Assembly: GCA_900764725.1 (NCBI GenBank)
Contig: CAAFPB010000182.1
Span: 1-10,053 of the forward strand
DNA: 10,053 nucleotides
Direction of reading: 5' to 3'
Source of the DNA: an uncultured Catenibacterium sp.
GTDB lineage: Bacteria; Bacillota_I; Bacilli_A; Erysipelotrichales; Coprobacillaceae
Below are positions 1 through 6,672 of this stretch, one piece after another. Both the position numbers and the translations under genes were made by a program. Under the pieces are notes generated by a model. It did no database searches, had not been told where the DNA came from, and worked only from the letters and a program-made list of their open reading frames with translations. Numbering within the stretch: position 1 is the first letter of the stretch; every line of letters begins with the position of its first letter.

Positions 1-141
1 ATATGAAAGCGAGGAGATAACTAGTGAGTAGAAGAATTCATAGAATACCTGTTACTCTTGATACAGGTCATATAAAAGAACTACCCCAAGAAGATATCAA
101 GATGATCTTAAGAGCTGCTGATATGTGTATTATGAAAGCAG
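1..141. repeat. Terminal direct repeat, left copy (identical to 9913-10053)
   Basis: Every base here matches 9913-10053 when read by eye. The repeat begins 23 bp before the start codon of the RQC-type gene and ends inside that gene, so it does not follow any biological boundary. An exact 141-bp end overlap is what a de Bruijn assembler with a largest k-mer of 141 leaves when it reports a closed loop. The likely molecule is a 9,912-bp circle. A tandem duplication longer than the window is the main alternative. Confidence 0.95.
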
Positions 142-602
142 GTAGAAATATGCTTGCTAAGATATTAAAAGGTTCTAAAGATAAGAAGGTATTGGAATTA
201 AAACTCAATGAATGTCCTGCTTATGGCTATTATCATGAAATGAAATTAGCTGATATTATGCATTATATTGATTGGATGATTGATGAAGATTATCTAAGAA
301 TAAAATATGATGGACGTCTTCCATTACTAGTTTTTTCTGATCAAGGATGGGAGATAGAAAAAGAAACATATGCTCAGGAATTATATCAACAGTTCTGCTT
401 AGATGTGAAAGAAAATAATCCTCGTGTCATTTATAGACTAATAAAAGTAAATAGAAAGGTCATTTTACGCATACTTGATATTATTGAAGAAGAAGGCAAT
501 AAAGAATTTATTCCCTGTTTAGAAGCATACAAGGAAATAGAATCAAAAAGAATAGGTAGACGTATTATTGAAGTAGAAAATACAATTAAAGATAGAATAT
601 AG
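24..602 (+). CDS. RQC-type winged-helix DNA-binding protein (RQC-minor-1-like)
   Basis: The protein has 192 residues and starts at GTG, with GAGGAG (11-16) seven bases upstream. Residues about 23-113 read as a stand-alone RQC domain, the winged-helix DNA-binding module found at the C-terminus of RecQ helicases. Visible signs are an ILRAAD helix, a GRNMLAKILKGSKDKK segment (40-55), YGYY (67-70), a helix with IDWMIDEDYL and the wing GRLPLLVFSDQGWEI (97-111). No helicase domain is present. Residues 114-192 are helical and charged, with no family I recognise. It resembles the NCBI family called RQC-minor-1, small DNA-binding proteins of Firmicutes whose function is unknown. On a circular molecule its promoter would be at 9880-9908. 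It is the only plausible nucleic-acid-handling protein in the window, which makes it the sole candidate for a maintenance role, but that is inference. Confidence 0.75.
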   Translation: MSRRIHRIPVTLDTGHIKELPQEDIKMILRAADMCIMKAGRNMLAKILKGSKDKKVLELKLNECPAYGYYHEMKLADIMHYIDWMIDEDYLRIKYDGRLPLLVFSDQGWEIEKETYAQELYQQFCLDVKENNPRVIYRLIKVNRKVILRILDIIEEEGNKEFIPCLEAYKEIESKRIGRRIIEVENTIKDRI

Positions 603-745
603 ATGGTATGTGGCAGTTCTTATGTGATAAAGAACATGCAATGGATGATGCGAGAATTGTTGCGTTAGAAGAAGTGTATGCATTAGGTCCCTCTATTGGT
701 GAAGTAGCTGATATGCCTTGTGGTTGTTATATAAATAGAAAGTAA
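596..745 (+). pseudogene. C-terminal remnant of a DUF2185 (Imm33-like) protein
   Basis: This frame is open from 596 (after a stop at 593) to TAA at 743-745. It begins just before the RQC gene stop but in another frame. It encodes about 49 residues including DGMWQFLC, DDARIVALEEV, PSIGEVADMP and a terminal GCYINRK. The order of a Trp/Phe-Leu motif, an acidic DD, a hydrophobic helix, DPSI-like and DMP-G-Y-R segments matches by eye the C-terminal part of DUF2185 proteins, which include Imm33 immunity proteins. The N-terminal half is missing: upstream, this frame has several stops (557, 569, 587, 593). An ATG at 608 could give a 45-residue peptide, but no clear ribosome site precedes it. I read it as a truncated relic, perhaps once fused or adjacent to the RQC gene. 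The family assignment is from memory and has not been searched. Confidence 0.5.
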
Positions 746-749
746 AGTG

Positions 750-773
750 AAGCCTCCTTTTAGGGGGCTTTAG
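750..773 (+). terminator. Hairpin, weak intrinsic terminator after the RQC unit
   Basis: AAGCCTCC (750-757) can pair with GGGGGCTT (763-770), with one G-T pair and a TTTTA loop. The tract after it is only TTTAG rather than a long T run, so termination may be partial. It sits five bases after the end of the DUF2185-like remnant. Confidence 0.5.
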
Positions 774-854
774 TACGTTTAAGAGAATTGATTATGTTAA
801 TGCCAGACAGTTTCGGTGTAGGTTTAATCTAACATTCTTATTTTATCCTTTGCA

Positions 855-878
855 ATTGTGAACGTATGTGTTCACAAT
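855..878. repeat. Perfect 9-bp inverted repeat, 6-base spacer
   Basis: ATTGTGAAC (855-863) and GTTCACAAT (870-878) are exact reverse complements around GTATGT. No T run follows, so it is not an intrinsic terminator. The dyad could be an operator for a dimeric regulator, a hairpin of a lost mobile element, or a replication-related palindrome. The TGTGA and TCACA halves are ten bases apart, not the six expected for a CRP-type site. Confidence 0.6.
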
Positions 879-934
879 CTGAATTTGTCTCATTCCAGAG
901 TGTTTATGTGTGCTTAATAAGAAAATGATGTTAA

Positions 935-1051
935 AAAAACCGTTTTAGTGGAAAGAAAATACATCGTGGACTGTGTAGAACAGCTAGTGGTCGAGTTCTA
1001 AATGTAGATGTAAATATCCTATACAGTAGAAGAAAAGTGAACGCGCAATAA
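935..1051 (+). pseudogene. Decayed C-terminus of a TnpB-like (IS200/IS605 or IS607) protein
   Basis: The frame holds about 38 codons and ends with TAA at 1049-1051; a stop at 932 closes it upstream. It reads GKKIHRGLC, RTASGRVLNVDVN and a final NILYSRRK-like stretch. TnpB proteins carry the C-terminal motif (K)RGLY-T-G-INADVNGA-NILRK that holds the last RuvC catalytic aspartate, and this matches in order and spacing. The aspartate of LNVDVN corresponds to the conserved DVN position. The rest of a roughly 400-residue TnpB, including the Cys4 zinc ribbon, is absent, and no start codon or ribosome site is present. A mobile element of this class evidently once sat here. No element end or omega-RNA could be defined. 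Confidence 0.6.
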
Positions 1052-1452
1052 GAATAAAGCTTGTCTAGAAATAGGTGGAGACTAAATATCGGTCTTCTTA
1101 AATAGATGCACAAGCATCCTAGAAGATACAACTTTAAATACAGAGTATTAGGTCGTAGTTCATTTTGACGATTGTAAATAATATAACGAGGACTATAATG
1201 AAATTTAAAGGAAAAAAATAAACACTGAATGAAACTTACAGAGTTTACGATACCATCAAAATTCTTGCATAAATATTGATTATTATTATACTATACGATA
1301 AAATATTCACAAAAAGAGAACTTATGAAATACAAAAATCATTCATTTTAAGAAAAAGTATTGCAGATATAGAAGTATTTGTGAGGATGGAAAAACAGTTG
1401 ATGATAATTGTAGAAAAGATTATATAGTTATAATTTATAATATTACTTCTAC

Positions 1453-1480
1453 TTGACTTAGGAATGGAGCAGTATACACT
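1453..1480 (+). promoter_or_regulatory. Putative sigma-70 promoter of the regulator-kinase operon
   Basis: TTGACT (1453-1458) matches the -35 consensus at five of six positions, and TACACT (1475-1480) is a fair -10 after a 16-bp spacer. Transcription would begin near 1487, leaving a leader of roughly 90 bases before the regulator start. It is the best promoter-like pair in the gene-poor stretch and faces the right way. Confidence 0.5.
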
Positions 1481-1574
1481 AAAATAAATGATATTCATAA
1501 AATAGCAGAAAGTTGAACTATATTGTGTGGATTTGAAAGGTTATAAAAAACTCAATTTTTGTGGAGGATATGGG

Positions 1575-2279
1575 ATGATACAGATTGCAATTGTGGAAGA
1601 TGAAGAAATTTATGTAAAACAATTAACAGAGTATATTCGTAAATATCAAACGGAAAGAGGAAAATCAATAAAGGTAACGGTATTTGGAGATGGAGAAGAT
1701 ATCATCGAGAATTATAGTGGTGGTTTTGATATTATTCTGATGGATATTCAAATGCGATTTATGGACGGTATGACAGCAGCAGAAAAAATCCGTCAGATGG
1801 ATCAGAAAGTAATTATCATGTTTATTACAAATATGATTCAATATGCAGTACGTGGATATGAAGTTGATGCAATGGATTATTTAGTAAAACCAATTGAGTA
1901 CTTTTCTTTTTCACAAAAACTCGATAAAGCAGTTGGACGTATGCGTACTGAAGTTAAAGAATTTCTTACGATTCCGATTGGAAAAGGGGTTATAAAGATA
2001 GATATAGCAGATATCTATTTTATTGAGGGACAAAGACATAATGTGATTTATTATACTTCAAGAGGAGATTACTCTTCAAGAATTACGATGAAAGAACTTG
2101 AAGAGAAACTTGCACCACATGATTTTTTTCGATGTGCAAAGGGATATCTGGTAAATATGAATTACGTAGAAGGATTTGTTGGTTCTGATTGTGTAATCAA
2201 TGGTGTACATATACCAGTCAGTAGAACTAGAAAAAAAGAATTCATGTGTTTACTTCTGCAAAATCTCAATATGAAATGA
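1575..2279 (+). CDS. LytTR-family response regulator (AgrA/VirR type)
   Basis: A 234-residue DNA-binding regulator of a two-component system. The receiver domain spans about 2-118: acidic pair E8-D9 in IVEDE, phospho-acceptor D57 in ILMDIQM, T85 in FIT and K105 in LVKPI. The LytTR DNA-binding domain spans about 130-230, with the typical FIEG, RHNVIYYT, FFRCAKGYLVNM and IPVSRTRK segments. Full length and all key residues are present. I chose ATG at 1575 because GGAGG (1563-1567) sits seven bases before it and the family begins at this point. The longer reading from 1527 adds 16 unrelated residues. The kinase gene follows after a 23-base gap. LytTR proteins bind paired direct repeats about two helix turns apart, and such a pair lies upstream of the glycosidase operon (3664-3691), so that operon is the likely target. 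Confidence 0.93.
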   Translation: MIQIAIVEDEEIYVKQLTEYIRKYQTERGKSIKVTVFGDGEDIIENYSGGFDIILMDIQMRFMDGMTAAEKIRQMDQKVIIMFITNMIQYAVRGYEVDAMDYLVKPIEYFSFSQKLDKAVGRMRTEVKEFLTIPIGKGVIKIDIADIYFIEGQRHNVIYYTSRGDYSSRITMKELEEKLAPHDFFRCAKGYLVNMNYVEGFVGSDCVINGVHIPVSRTRKKEFMCLLLQNLNMK

Positions 2280-2302
2280 TTTCATAGGAAATGGAGGATA
2301 CT

Positions 2303-3610
2303 ATGTCGTATCAGGATATTCCAAGAATTTATACAGCAATAGCAGAGTGGGGATCATGTTTGGTTTATCTTTATATTCTAAAAAAAGAAAATATGAAATC
2401 TGTACATTTTTTAGCAGGTAGTCTATTTATGTTGGCAATCCAGAGTATCTTTCTGACTTTGACTGGTAATGTAACTGAAATAATGTGGATTCCCTGTATG
2501 ATGATTGCAGTAGGTATGATGTATGGATTTCTTATGATTGGAGGAAATATGAAGCCTCTTGGAGCAGCTTATTGTTGTGCCCGTGCATTTGTCCTTGCTG
2601 AGTTTGCAGCTTCACTGCAATGGCAGATGGTATCTAGTGTACAGACATGGGGAAATCATAGTATCTGGATTGAAATTCTAATCACAATAGTTGTTTTTGG
2701 TGGTTGCTTTATTATTGATATTTATTTAGAAAAAGATCTTTTGAAGCAGAATTACCTTGATCAGATGACAGTAAAAGAAGTAGCAGCAGTAGCAATCATG
2801 GCTGTAGCAATATTTGGTTTTAGTAATCTGAGCTTTTTAAATGAAAATGCACCATTTGCGAGCAGTGAACGTGCAGATATTTTTTCTATCAGAACACTGA
2901 TTGATCTTGGAGGAATTGCGATTTTGTATGCTTATCAAAGTAGGATTAGTGAGTATGTTGCTGAGAAAGAACTTTCAGTAATGAATATGATGTTGAAAAG
3001 CCAGTATGAGCAATATCGAAATTATCAGGACAGCTTAGATCTCATACAAATGAAATACCATGATCTGAAGCATCAGATTACAGCACTTCGTGCAGAATCG
3101 GATGAAGAGAAACGTAAAAAATGGATTGATTCCATGGAAAAGGAAATCACTGCTTTTGAGAATATAACTAGAACAGGGAATCAGGTACTTGATACGATTT
3201 TGGCAGCTAAGATTTTCCATTGTCGTAAAAATGATATACAGATTACTTGTGTGGCTGATGGGAAATTATTGGATAATATAAATGTAACAGATATATGCTC
3301 TATATTTGGAAATGCTTTGGATAATGCGATTGAACATGTGATTTTGATTCCAGATCCGAAAAAAAGACTAATCCATTTAACAGTATCTGCGCAAAAAGGA
3401 TTTGTGTTTATCAAGATAGAGAATTATTGTGAAGCTGAAATTAACAAAAATGAAGAGAATCTGATTGCAACAACAAAAAAAGATATTAAAAACCATGGTT
3501 TTGGATTAAAGAGTATTCGTACAGCTGTAGAAAAATATGATGGTTCTCTAGCATTTGGAGTACAGCAGAATTGGTTTGAATTAAAGATTCTTTTACCCAG
3601 AGTATTATAA
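2303..3610 (+). CDS. Multi-pass GHKL sensor histidine kinase (AgrC-like)
   Basis: Partner kinase of the preceding regulator, 435 residues. The N-terminal half (about 7-212) contains six or seven hydrophobic membrane segments, as in AgrC-type sensors. A coiled linker follows, then the phosphoacceptor motif KYHDLKHQ with H253, and a GHKL ATPase domain with N-box GNALDNAIE (336-344) and glycine box NHGFGLKS (397-404). The usual DxG box is replaced by IENY, as is common in this kinase class. Start choice: ATG 2303 has GGAGG (2293-2297) five bases upstream, whereas ATG 2291 would have no usable ribosome site. AgrC relatives usually sense peptides, but no AgrB or AgrD gene is near, so the signal is unknown. 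A terminator overlaps the stop codon and separates this unit from the glycosidase operon. Confidence 0.92.
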   Translation: MSYQDIPRIYTAIAEWGSCLVYLYILKKENMKSVHFLAGSLFMLAIQSIFLTLTGNVTEIMWIPCMMIAVGMMYGFLMIGGNMKPLGAAYCCARAFVLAEFAASLQWQMVSSVQTWGNHSIWIEILITIVVFGGCFIIDIYLEKDLLKQNYLDQMTVKEVAAVAIMAVAIFGFSNLSFLNENAPFASSERADIFSIRTLIDLGGIAILYAYQSRISEYVAEKELSVMNMMLKSQYEQYRNYQDSLDLIQMKYHDLKHQITALRAESDEEKRKKWIDSMEKEITAFENITRTGNQVLDTILAAKIFHCRKNDIQITCVADGKLLDNINVTDICSIFGNALDNAIEHVILIPDPKKRLIHLTVSAQKGFVFIKIENYCEAEINKNEENLIATTKKDIKNHGFGLKSIRTAVEKYDGSLAFGVQQNWFELKILLPRVL

Positions 3611-3625
3611 TGCTCTGGTTTTTTT
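3597..3625 (+). terminator. Strong intrinsic terminator overlapping the kinase stop codon
   Basis: CCAGAGTATT (3597-3606) pairs with AATGCTCTGG (3609-3618), including one T-G pair; in practice the apex opens to a small loop. Seven Ts follow (3619-3625). The kinase stop codon TAA (3608-3610) lies inside the hairpin. It should end the regulator-kinase transcript, making the downstream operon dependent on its own promoter. Confidence 0.88.
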
Positions 3626-3663
3626 GTGGACTCTTAAATTTTTTATCAGTTCTTTTTATTGTT

Positions 3664-3703
3664 TTGTGCCATATTTTATACATCTTGTGCCTAAAATGGC
3701 ACA
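3664..3703 (+). promoter_or_regulatory. Putative LytTR operator: paired TTGTGCC repeats 21 bp apart plus inverted half-site
   Basis: TTGTGCC occurs at 3664-3670 and again at 3685-3691, a start-to-start distance of 21 bp, which is two turns of the helix. Paired direct repeats on one DNA face with about this phasing are the known form of LytTR binding sites (AgrA, VirR, ComE). A third, inverted copy GGCACA (3698-3703) forms a dyad with the second repeat around TAAAAT and overlaps the proposed -35. The base pattern is not the AgrA consensus, so assignment to this regulator rests on geometry and position. Confidence 0.55.
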
Positions 3704-3724
3704 GAATAATCAGTATGTTATAGT
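3696..3724 (+). promoter_or_regulatory. Putative activator-dependent promoter of the GH3 operon
   Basis: TATAGT (3719-3724) is a good -10, matching five of six consensus bases. Seventeen bases upstream the -35 position reads ATGGCA (3696-3701), which is poor. A weak -35 directly next to phased repeats is what an activated promoter looks like. Transcription would start near 3731, about 54 bases before the start codon. The ribosome site AAAGGAGG (3766-3773) is strong, though eleven bases from the ATG. Confidence 0.45.
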
Positions 3725-3784
3725 AATGCCAACAGGGAATGATACCTGAAAAAGACGAGAGAGTCAAAGGAGGAAAAAAAGAAA

Positions 3785-6646
3785 ATGATCAGTGTTGAAA
3801 TGGAAGATGTGCTGGCAGTATTACAATTATGCAAACCGTATATTATCGGTATTGTTGTTGCACTTGTAATAGGCATCATAATTATGATTGCATGCCGCAA
3901 GATGTCTAAGGGAAAAAGATTTTTAGTAAGAGGAGAAGCTGCGATTGCGATGGTTCTTGCAGTTGTGATGTGCGTAAATATGATCTGTTTTGGACCAATG
4001 TCTACGTTGATCGGACTCGCAACAGGAAATGGAACTATAAGTGCTCAAACAAATAAAGAAGCTGCTAAAGTAGCAGAAGAGATAATGGGAGACGGAATCG
4101 TTCTTCTGAAAAATGAAAAACTGCTGCCTTTAAATAAAACTAAAAAATTAAATGTTTTTGGCTGGGAATCAATTAATCCGGCATACGGAGGAGCAGGTTC
4201 TGGTGGAATTAATGATCTGTATGATATTGTTAGCTTGAATCAAGGACTTAAGAATGCAGGATTTTCTATTAACCAGGAACTAGTTAATTTTTATAAAAAT
4301 TATGGTACAGATAATCCAGAAATGTCTATTCAGAAACAGAGCTGGACATTACCTGAGCCAACTGTAGATACTTACAGTGATAAGCTTATTAAGAATGCGA
4401 AAGAGTATTCCGATGTTGCTGTTGTGGTTCTTTCAAGAAAAGCAGGTGAAGGTCACAATGATATTCCTATGGATGTAAGTAAAGCAGCATATGATAATAA
4501 TTCAGATAAATATGCTGATTTTCCTAAAGGAGAACATTATCTACAGCTTTCACAAACTGAGAGAAACATGATGGATATGGTTTGTTCAAACTTTGGTAAT
4601 GTAATCGTAATTTATAATGGCGCAAATCAGTTTGAACTTGGTTTTGCGGATGAATATCCTCAGATTAAATCTGTTGTATGGTGTCCAGGAACAGGAAATG
4701 TAGGATTTAATGCACTTGGTAAAGTATTTTCAGGTGAAGTCAATCCTTCTGGAAAAACACCAGACACATTTATTTATGATATGACGACTGCTCCATGGTG
4801 GAATAATGCAGAAAAAACAGATTATACAAATCTTGCAGATATGGCAGTTGAAGGAATGAACGCAGGAACTGCGCAGGTGTATGCTCCAGCATTCACTAAT
4901 TATGTGGATGGTATTTATGTAGGATACAAGTATTACGAAACAGCTGCAAAGGAAGGTAAGATTAATTACGACAAGACTGTACAGTATCCATTTGGATATG
5001 GTTTGAGTTACACAGAATTTGAACAGAAAATGGGCGCACTAGAGGAAAAAGACGGACAGATTTCTGTAGATGTAGAAATAACCAACACAGGAGATGTTGC
5101 TGGAAAAGATGTAGTAGAAGTGTATTATAATCCACCATATACAAATGGCGGAATTGAGAAGTCTTCGGCAAATCTCGTTGAATTTGAAAAAACAAACCTA
5201 CTTCAGCCAGGAGAATCTCAGAAAGTTACAGTTACATTTGATGTAGAAGATATGGCATCTTATGATGAGAATAATGCAAAGGCATATGTTCTTGAAAAAG
5301 GTGATTATGTGATTTCTATCAACAGCGATTCACACACTGTGCTAGATCAGAAAACTTATACTGTAGATAAAGATGTAGTATATAAGGGAGAGAATAAAAG
5401 AGCATCAGATGATACTGCGGCAACTAATGTATTTGAAAATGCAAAAGGAGATGTGACATATCTGTCACGAGCAGATCATTTTGCAAATTATGAAGATGCT
5501 ACAAAAGCACCAGCATCTAGCGAACTAGGTGAACCATATGTTTCTGAATATCATTTGAACAGTAATTTTGATAAGACTACATATCTTAATGATAAGGATA
5601 AAATGCCAACAACAGGAGCAGATAATGGACTTAAATTAGCTGATATGCGTGGTGCTGATTATGATGATCCTCGATGGGAAAAGCTTTTGGATCAGCTTAC
5701 TGTTGATGACATGTCAAATATGATTGCAATGGCAGGTTATCAGACAGCGGCGATGGATTCTGTTGGAAAAGTGGGTACACTTGATTTTGATGGACCAGCA
5801 GCAATTAATAATAACTTTACAGGAGTTGGCTCAATTGGTTTCCCAATTGAAGTTGTAATTTCTTCTACATGGAATAAGGAACTTGCACAGACTTGGGGTG
5901 AATGCATGGGTAAGATCAGCCAGGAAATGGGTGCCGAAGGTTGGTATGCACCAGGCATGAATACTCATAGAACTGCATTTGGTGCAAGAAACTACGAATA
6001 TTTCTCAGAAGATGGAGTTCTTTCAGGAAATATGGGAGCAAAAGCAGTAGAAGGAGCAAAAAAACACGGAGTTTATTCTTATATTAAACATTTTGCTATG
6101 TATGAAGGTAATGCCAAAATGGTAAGTGTCTGGTCAAATGAGCAGGCAATAAGAGAAATCTATCTAAAACCATTTGAAATTTCTGTAAAGCAGGGTGGCG
6201 CAAATGCGATCATGGTTTCTTGGAGTTTTCTTGGAGATAAATGGACTGGAGAAAGCAGTAACCTTATGAAGACAGTTCTTAGAGGTGAATGGGGATTCAG
6301 AGGAATGGCGCTTACAGACTTCTTTAGAAACAATGGTCATGGATTTATGAATGCAGATGCAGCATTAGCAAATGGAGTAGATGCAATGTTGTCTAAATTC
6401 AATGGGGAAGAAAATAATGTAGCTAATCCAGAACATCCAACATCTGTACTTCAGATGAGAAATGCCTGCAAAAATGTCATGTATACAGTTGTAAGCAGTT
6501 GGGCTTATGATGGAAAACACAAAGAAACAGGTATGGAAACTTGGAAAAAAATGGCAATTGGTATTGATGCTGTCATAGCAGTTTTCATGGCAGGAATGGA
6601 AGTATTGGTAATTAGAGGATATAAGAAAAGAAAGAACGCTGAATAA
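3785..6646 (+). CDS. Circularly permuted GH3 glycosidase, membrane-anchored at both ends
   Basis: 953 residues, predicted to hydrolyse beta-glucosides or related glycosides outside the cell. Domain order is reversed from ordinary GH3 enzymes. Two membrane helices (about 18-36, 51-69) come first, then the GH3 C-terminal alpha/beta domain (about 92-325) with the expected acid/base E222 in AGEGHND, and NPSGK (320-324). A PFGYGLSYTEF segment (402-412) and a fibronectin-III-like domain (about 425-515) follow. After a linker (530-620) comes the GH3 TIM-barrel (about 625-885): D669 in FDGP, R735-N736 in GARNYEYFSED, K768-H769 and likely nucleophile D845 in MALTDFF. A third helix (about 923-943) ends in RGYKKRKNAE. 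Positive residues at 38-49 and at the C-terminus place those parts inside and the enzyme outside. Permuted GH3s are known from Butyrivibrio and Ruminococcus albus. First gene of the operon. Substrate unknown. Confidence 0.9.
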   Translation: MISVEMEDVLAVLQLCKPYIIGIVVALVIGIIIMIACRKMSKGKRFLVRGEAAIAMVLAVVMCVNMICFGPMSTLIGLATGNGTISAQTNKEAAKVAEEIMGDGIVLLKNEKLLPLNKTKKLNVFGWESINPAYGGAGSGGINDLYDIVSLNQGLKNAGFSINQELVNFYKNYGTDNPEMSIQKQSWTLPEPTVDTYSDKLIKNAKEYSDVAVVVLSRKAGEGHNDIPMDVSKAAYDNNSDKYADFPKGEHYLQLSQTERNMMDMVCSNFGNVIVIYNGANQFELGFADEYPQIKSVVWCPGTGNVGFNALGKVFSGEVNPSGKTPDTFIYDMTTAPWWNNAEKTDYTNLADMAVEGMNAGTAQVYAPAFTNYVDGIYVGYKYYETAAKEGKINYDKTVQYPFGYGLSYTEFEQKMGALEEKDGQISVDVEITNTGDVAGKDVVEVYYNPPYTNGGIEKSSANLVEFEKTNLLQPGESQKVTVTFDVEDMASYDENNAKAYVLEKGDYVISINSDSHTVLDQKTYTVDKDVVYKGENKRASDDTAATNVFENAKGDVTYLSRADHFANYEDATKAPASSELGEPYVSEYHLNSNFDKTTYLNDKDKMPTTGADNGLKLADMRGADYDDPRWEKLLDQLTVDDMSNMIAMAGYQTAAMDSVGKVGTLDFDGPAAINNNFTGVGSIGFPIEVVISSTWNKELAQTWGECMGKISQEMGAEGWYAPGMNTHRTAFGARNYEYFSEDGVLSGNMGAKAVEGAKKHGVYSYIKHFAMYEGNAKMVSVWSNEQAIREIYLKPFEISVKQGGANAIMVSWSFLGDKWTGESSNLMKTVLRGEWGFRGMALTDFFRNNGHGFMNADAALANGVDAMLSKFNGEENNVANPEHPTSVLQMRNACKNVMYTVVSSWAYDGKHKETGMETWKKMAIGIDAVIAVFMAGMEVLVIRGYKKRKNAE

Positions 6647-6672
6647 AGATGAAAGTGGGATGGAAAACAATT

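Larger units (their letters stand above)
746..1574. other. Gene-poor AT-rich stretch of about 0.8 kb
   Basis: No intact protein gene is visible. Contents in order: a hairpin (750-773), a perfect 9-bp inverted repeat (855-878), a decayed TnpB C-terminus (935-1051) with possibly further out-of-frame decay to about 1140, then 1140-1450 in which I recognise nothing, and a promoter (1453-1480) for the regulator gene. All frames are broken by stops. I looked for iterons, clustered DnaA boxes and a double-strand-origin motif and saw none that were convincing. If the molecule is a circle, this is the largest free stretch where an origin could lie. Confidence 0.7.

Noticed and set aside
855..878. CRP/FNR-type operator at the dyad
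   Set aside because: TGTGA and TCACA are separated by ten bases, not six, and no promoter or gene lies close downstream.
931..1131. Minus-strand open frame of 66 codons
   Set aside because: It has no ribosome site, its composition looks like a shadow, and the plus strand of the same bases carries a clear TnpB signature.
1198..1221. Seven-codon frame MKFKGKK after a purine-rich stretch
   Set aside because: It is too short to support as a gene or leader peptide, with no attenuator structure next to it.
841..1533. DnaA boxes for an origin
   Set aside because: Only isolated partial matches (TTATCC at 843-848, TGTGGATTT at 1526-1535 region) were seen, with no cluster.
1520..1565. TTGTG-like repeats near the regulator start as an autoregulatory LytTR site
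   Set aside because: The copies are imperfect and about 36 bp apart, which does not fit the two-turn spacing.
1527..1574. Longer start for the response regulator
   Set aside because: The extra 16 residues do not belong to the receiver domain, and GGAGG is placed correctly only for ATG 1575.
2291..2302. Upstream ATG for the sensor kinase
   Set aside because: Its own first codons contain the GGAGG that serves ATG 2303, and there is no spaced ribosome site before 2291.
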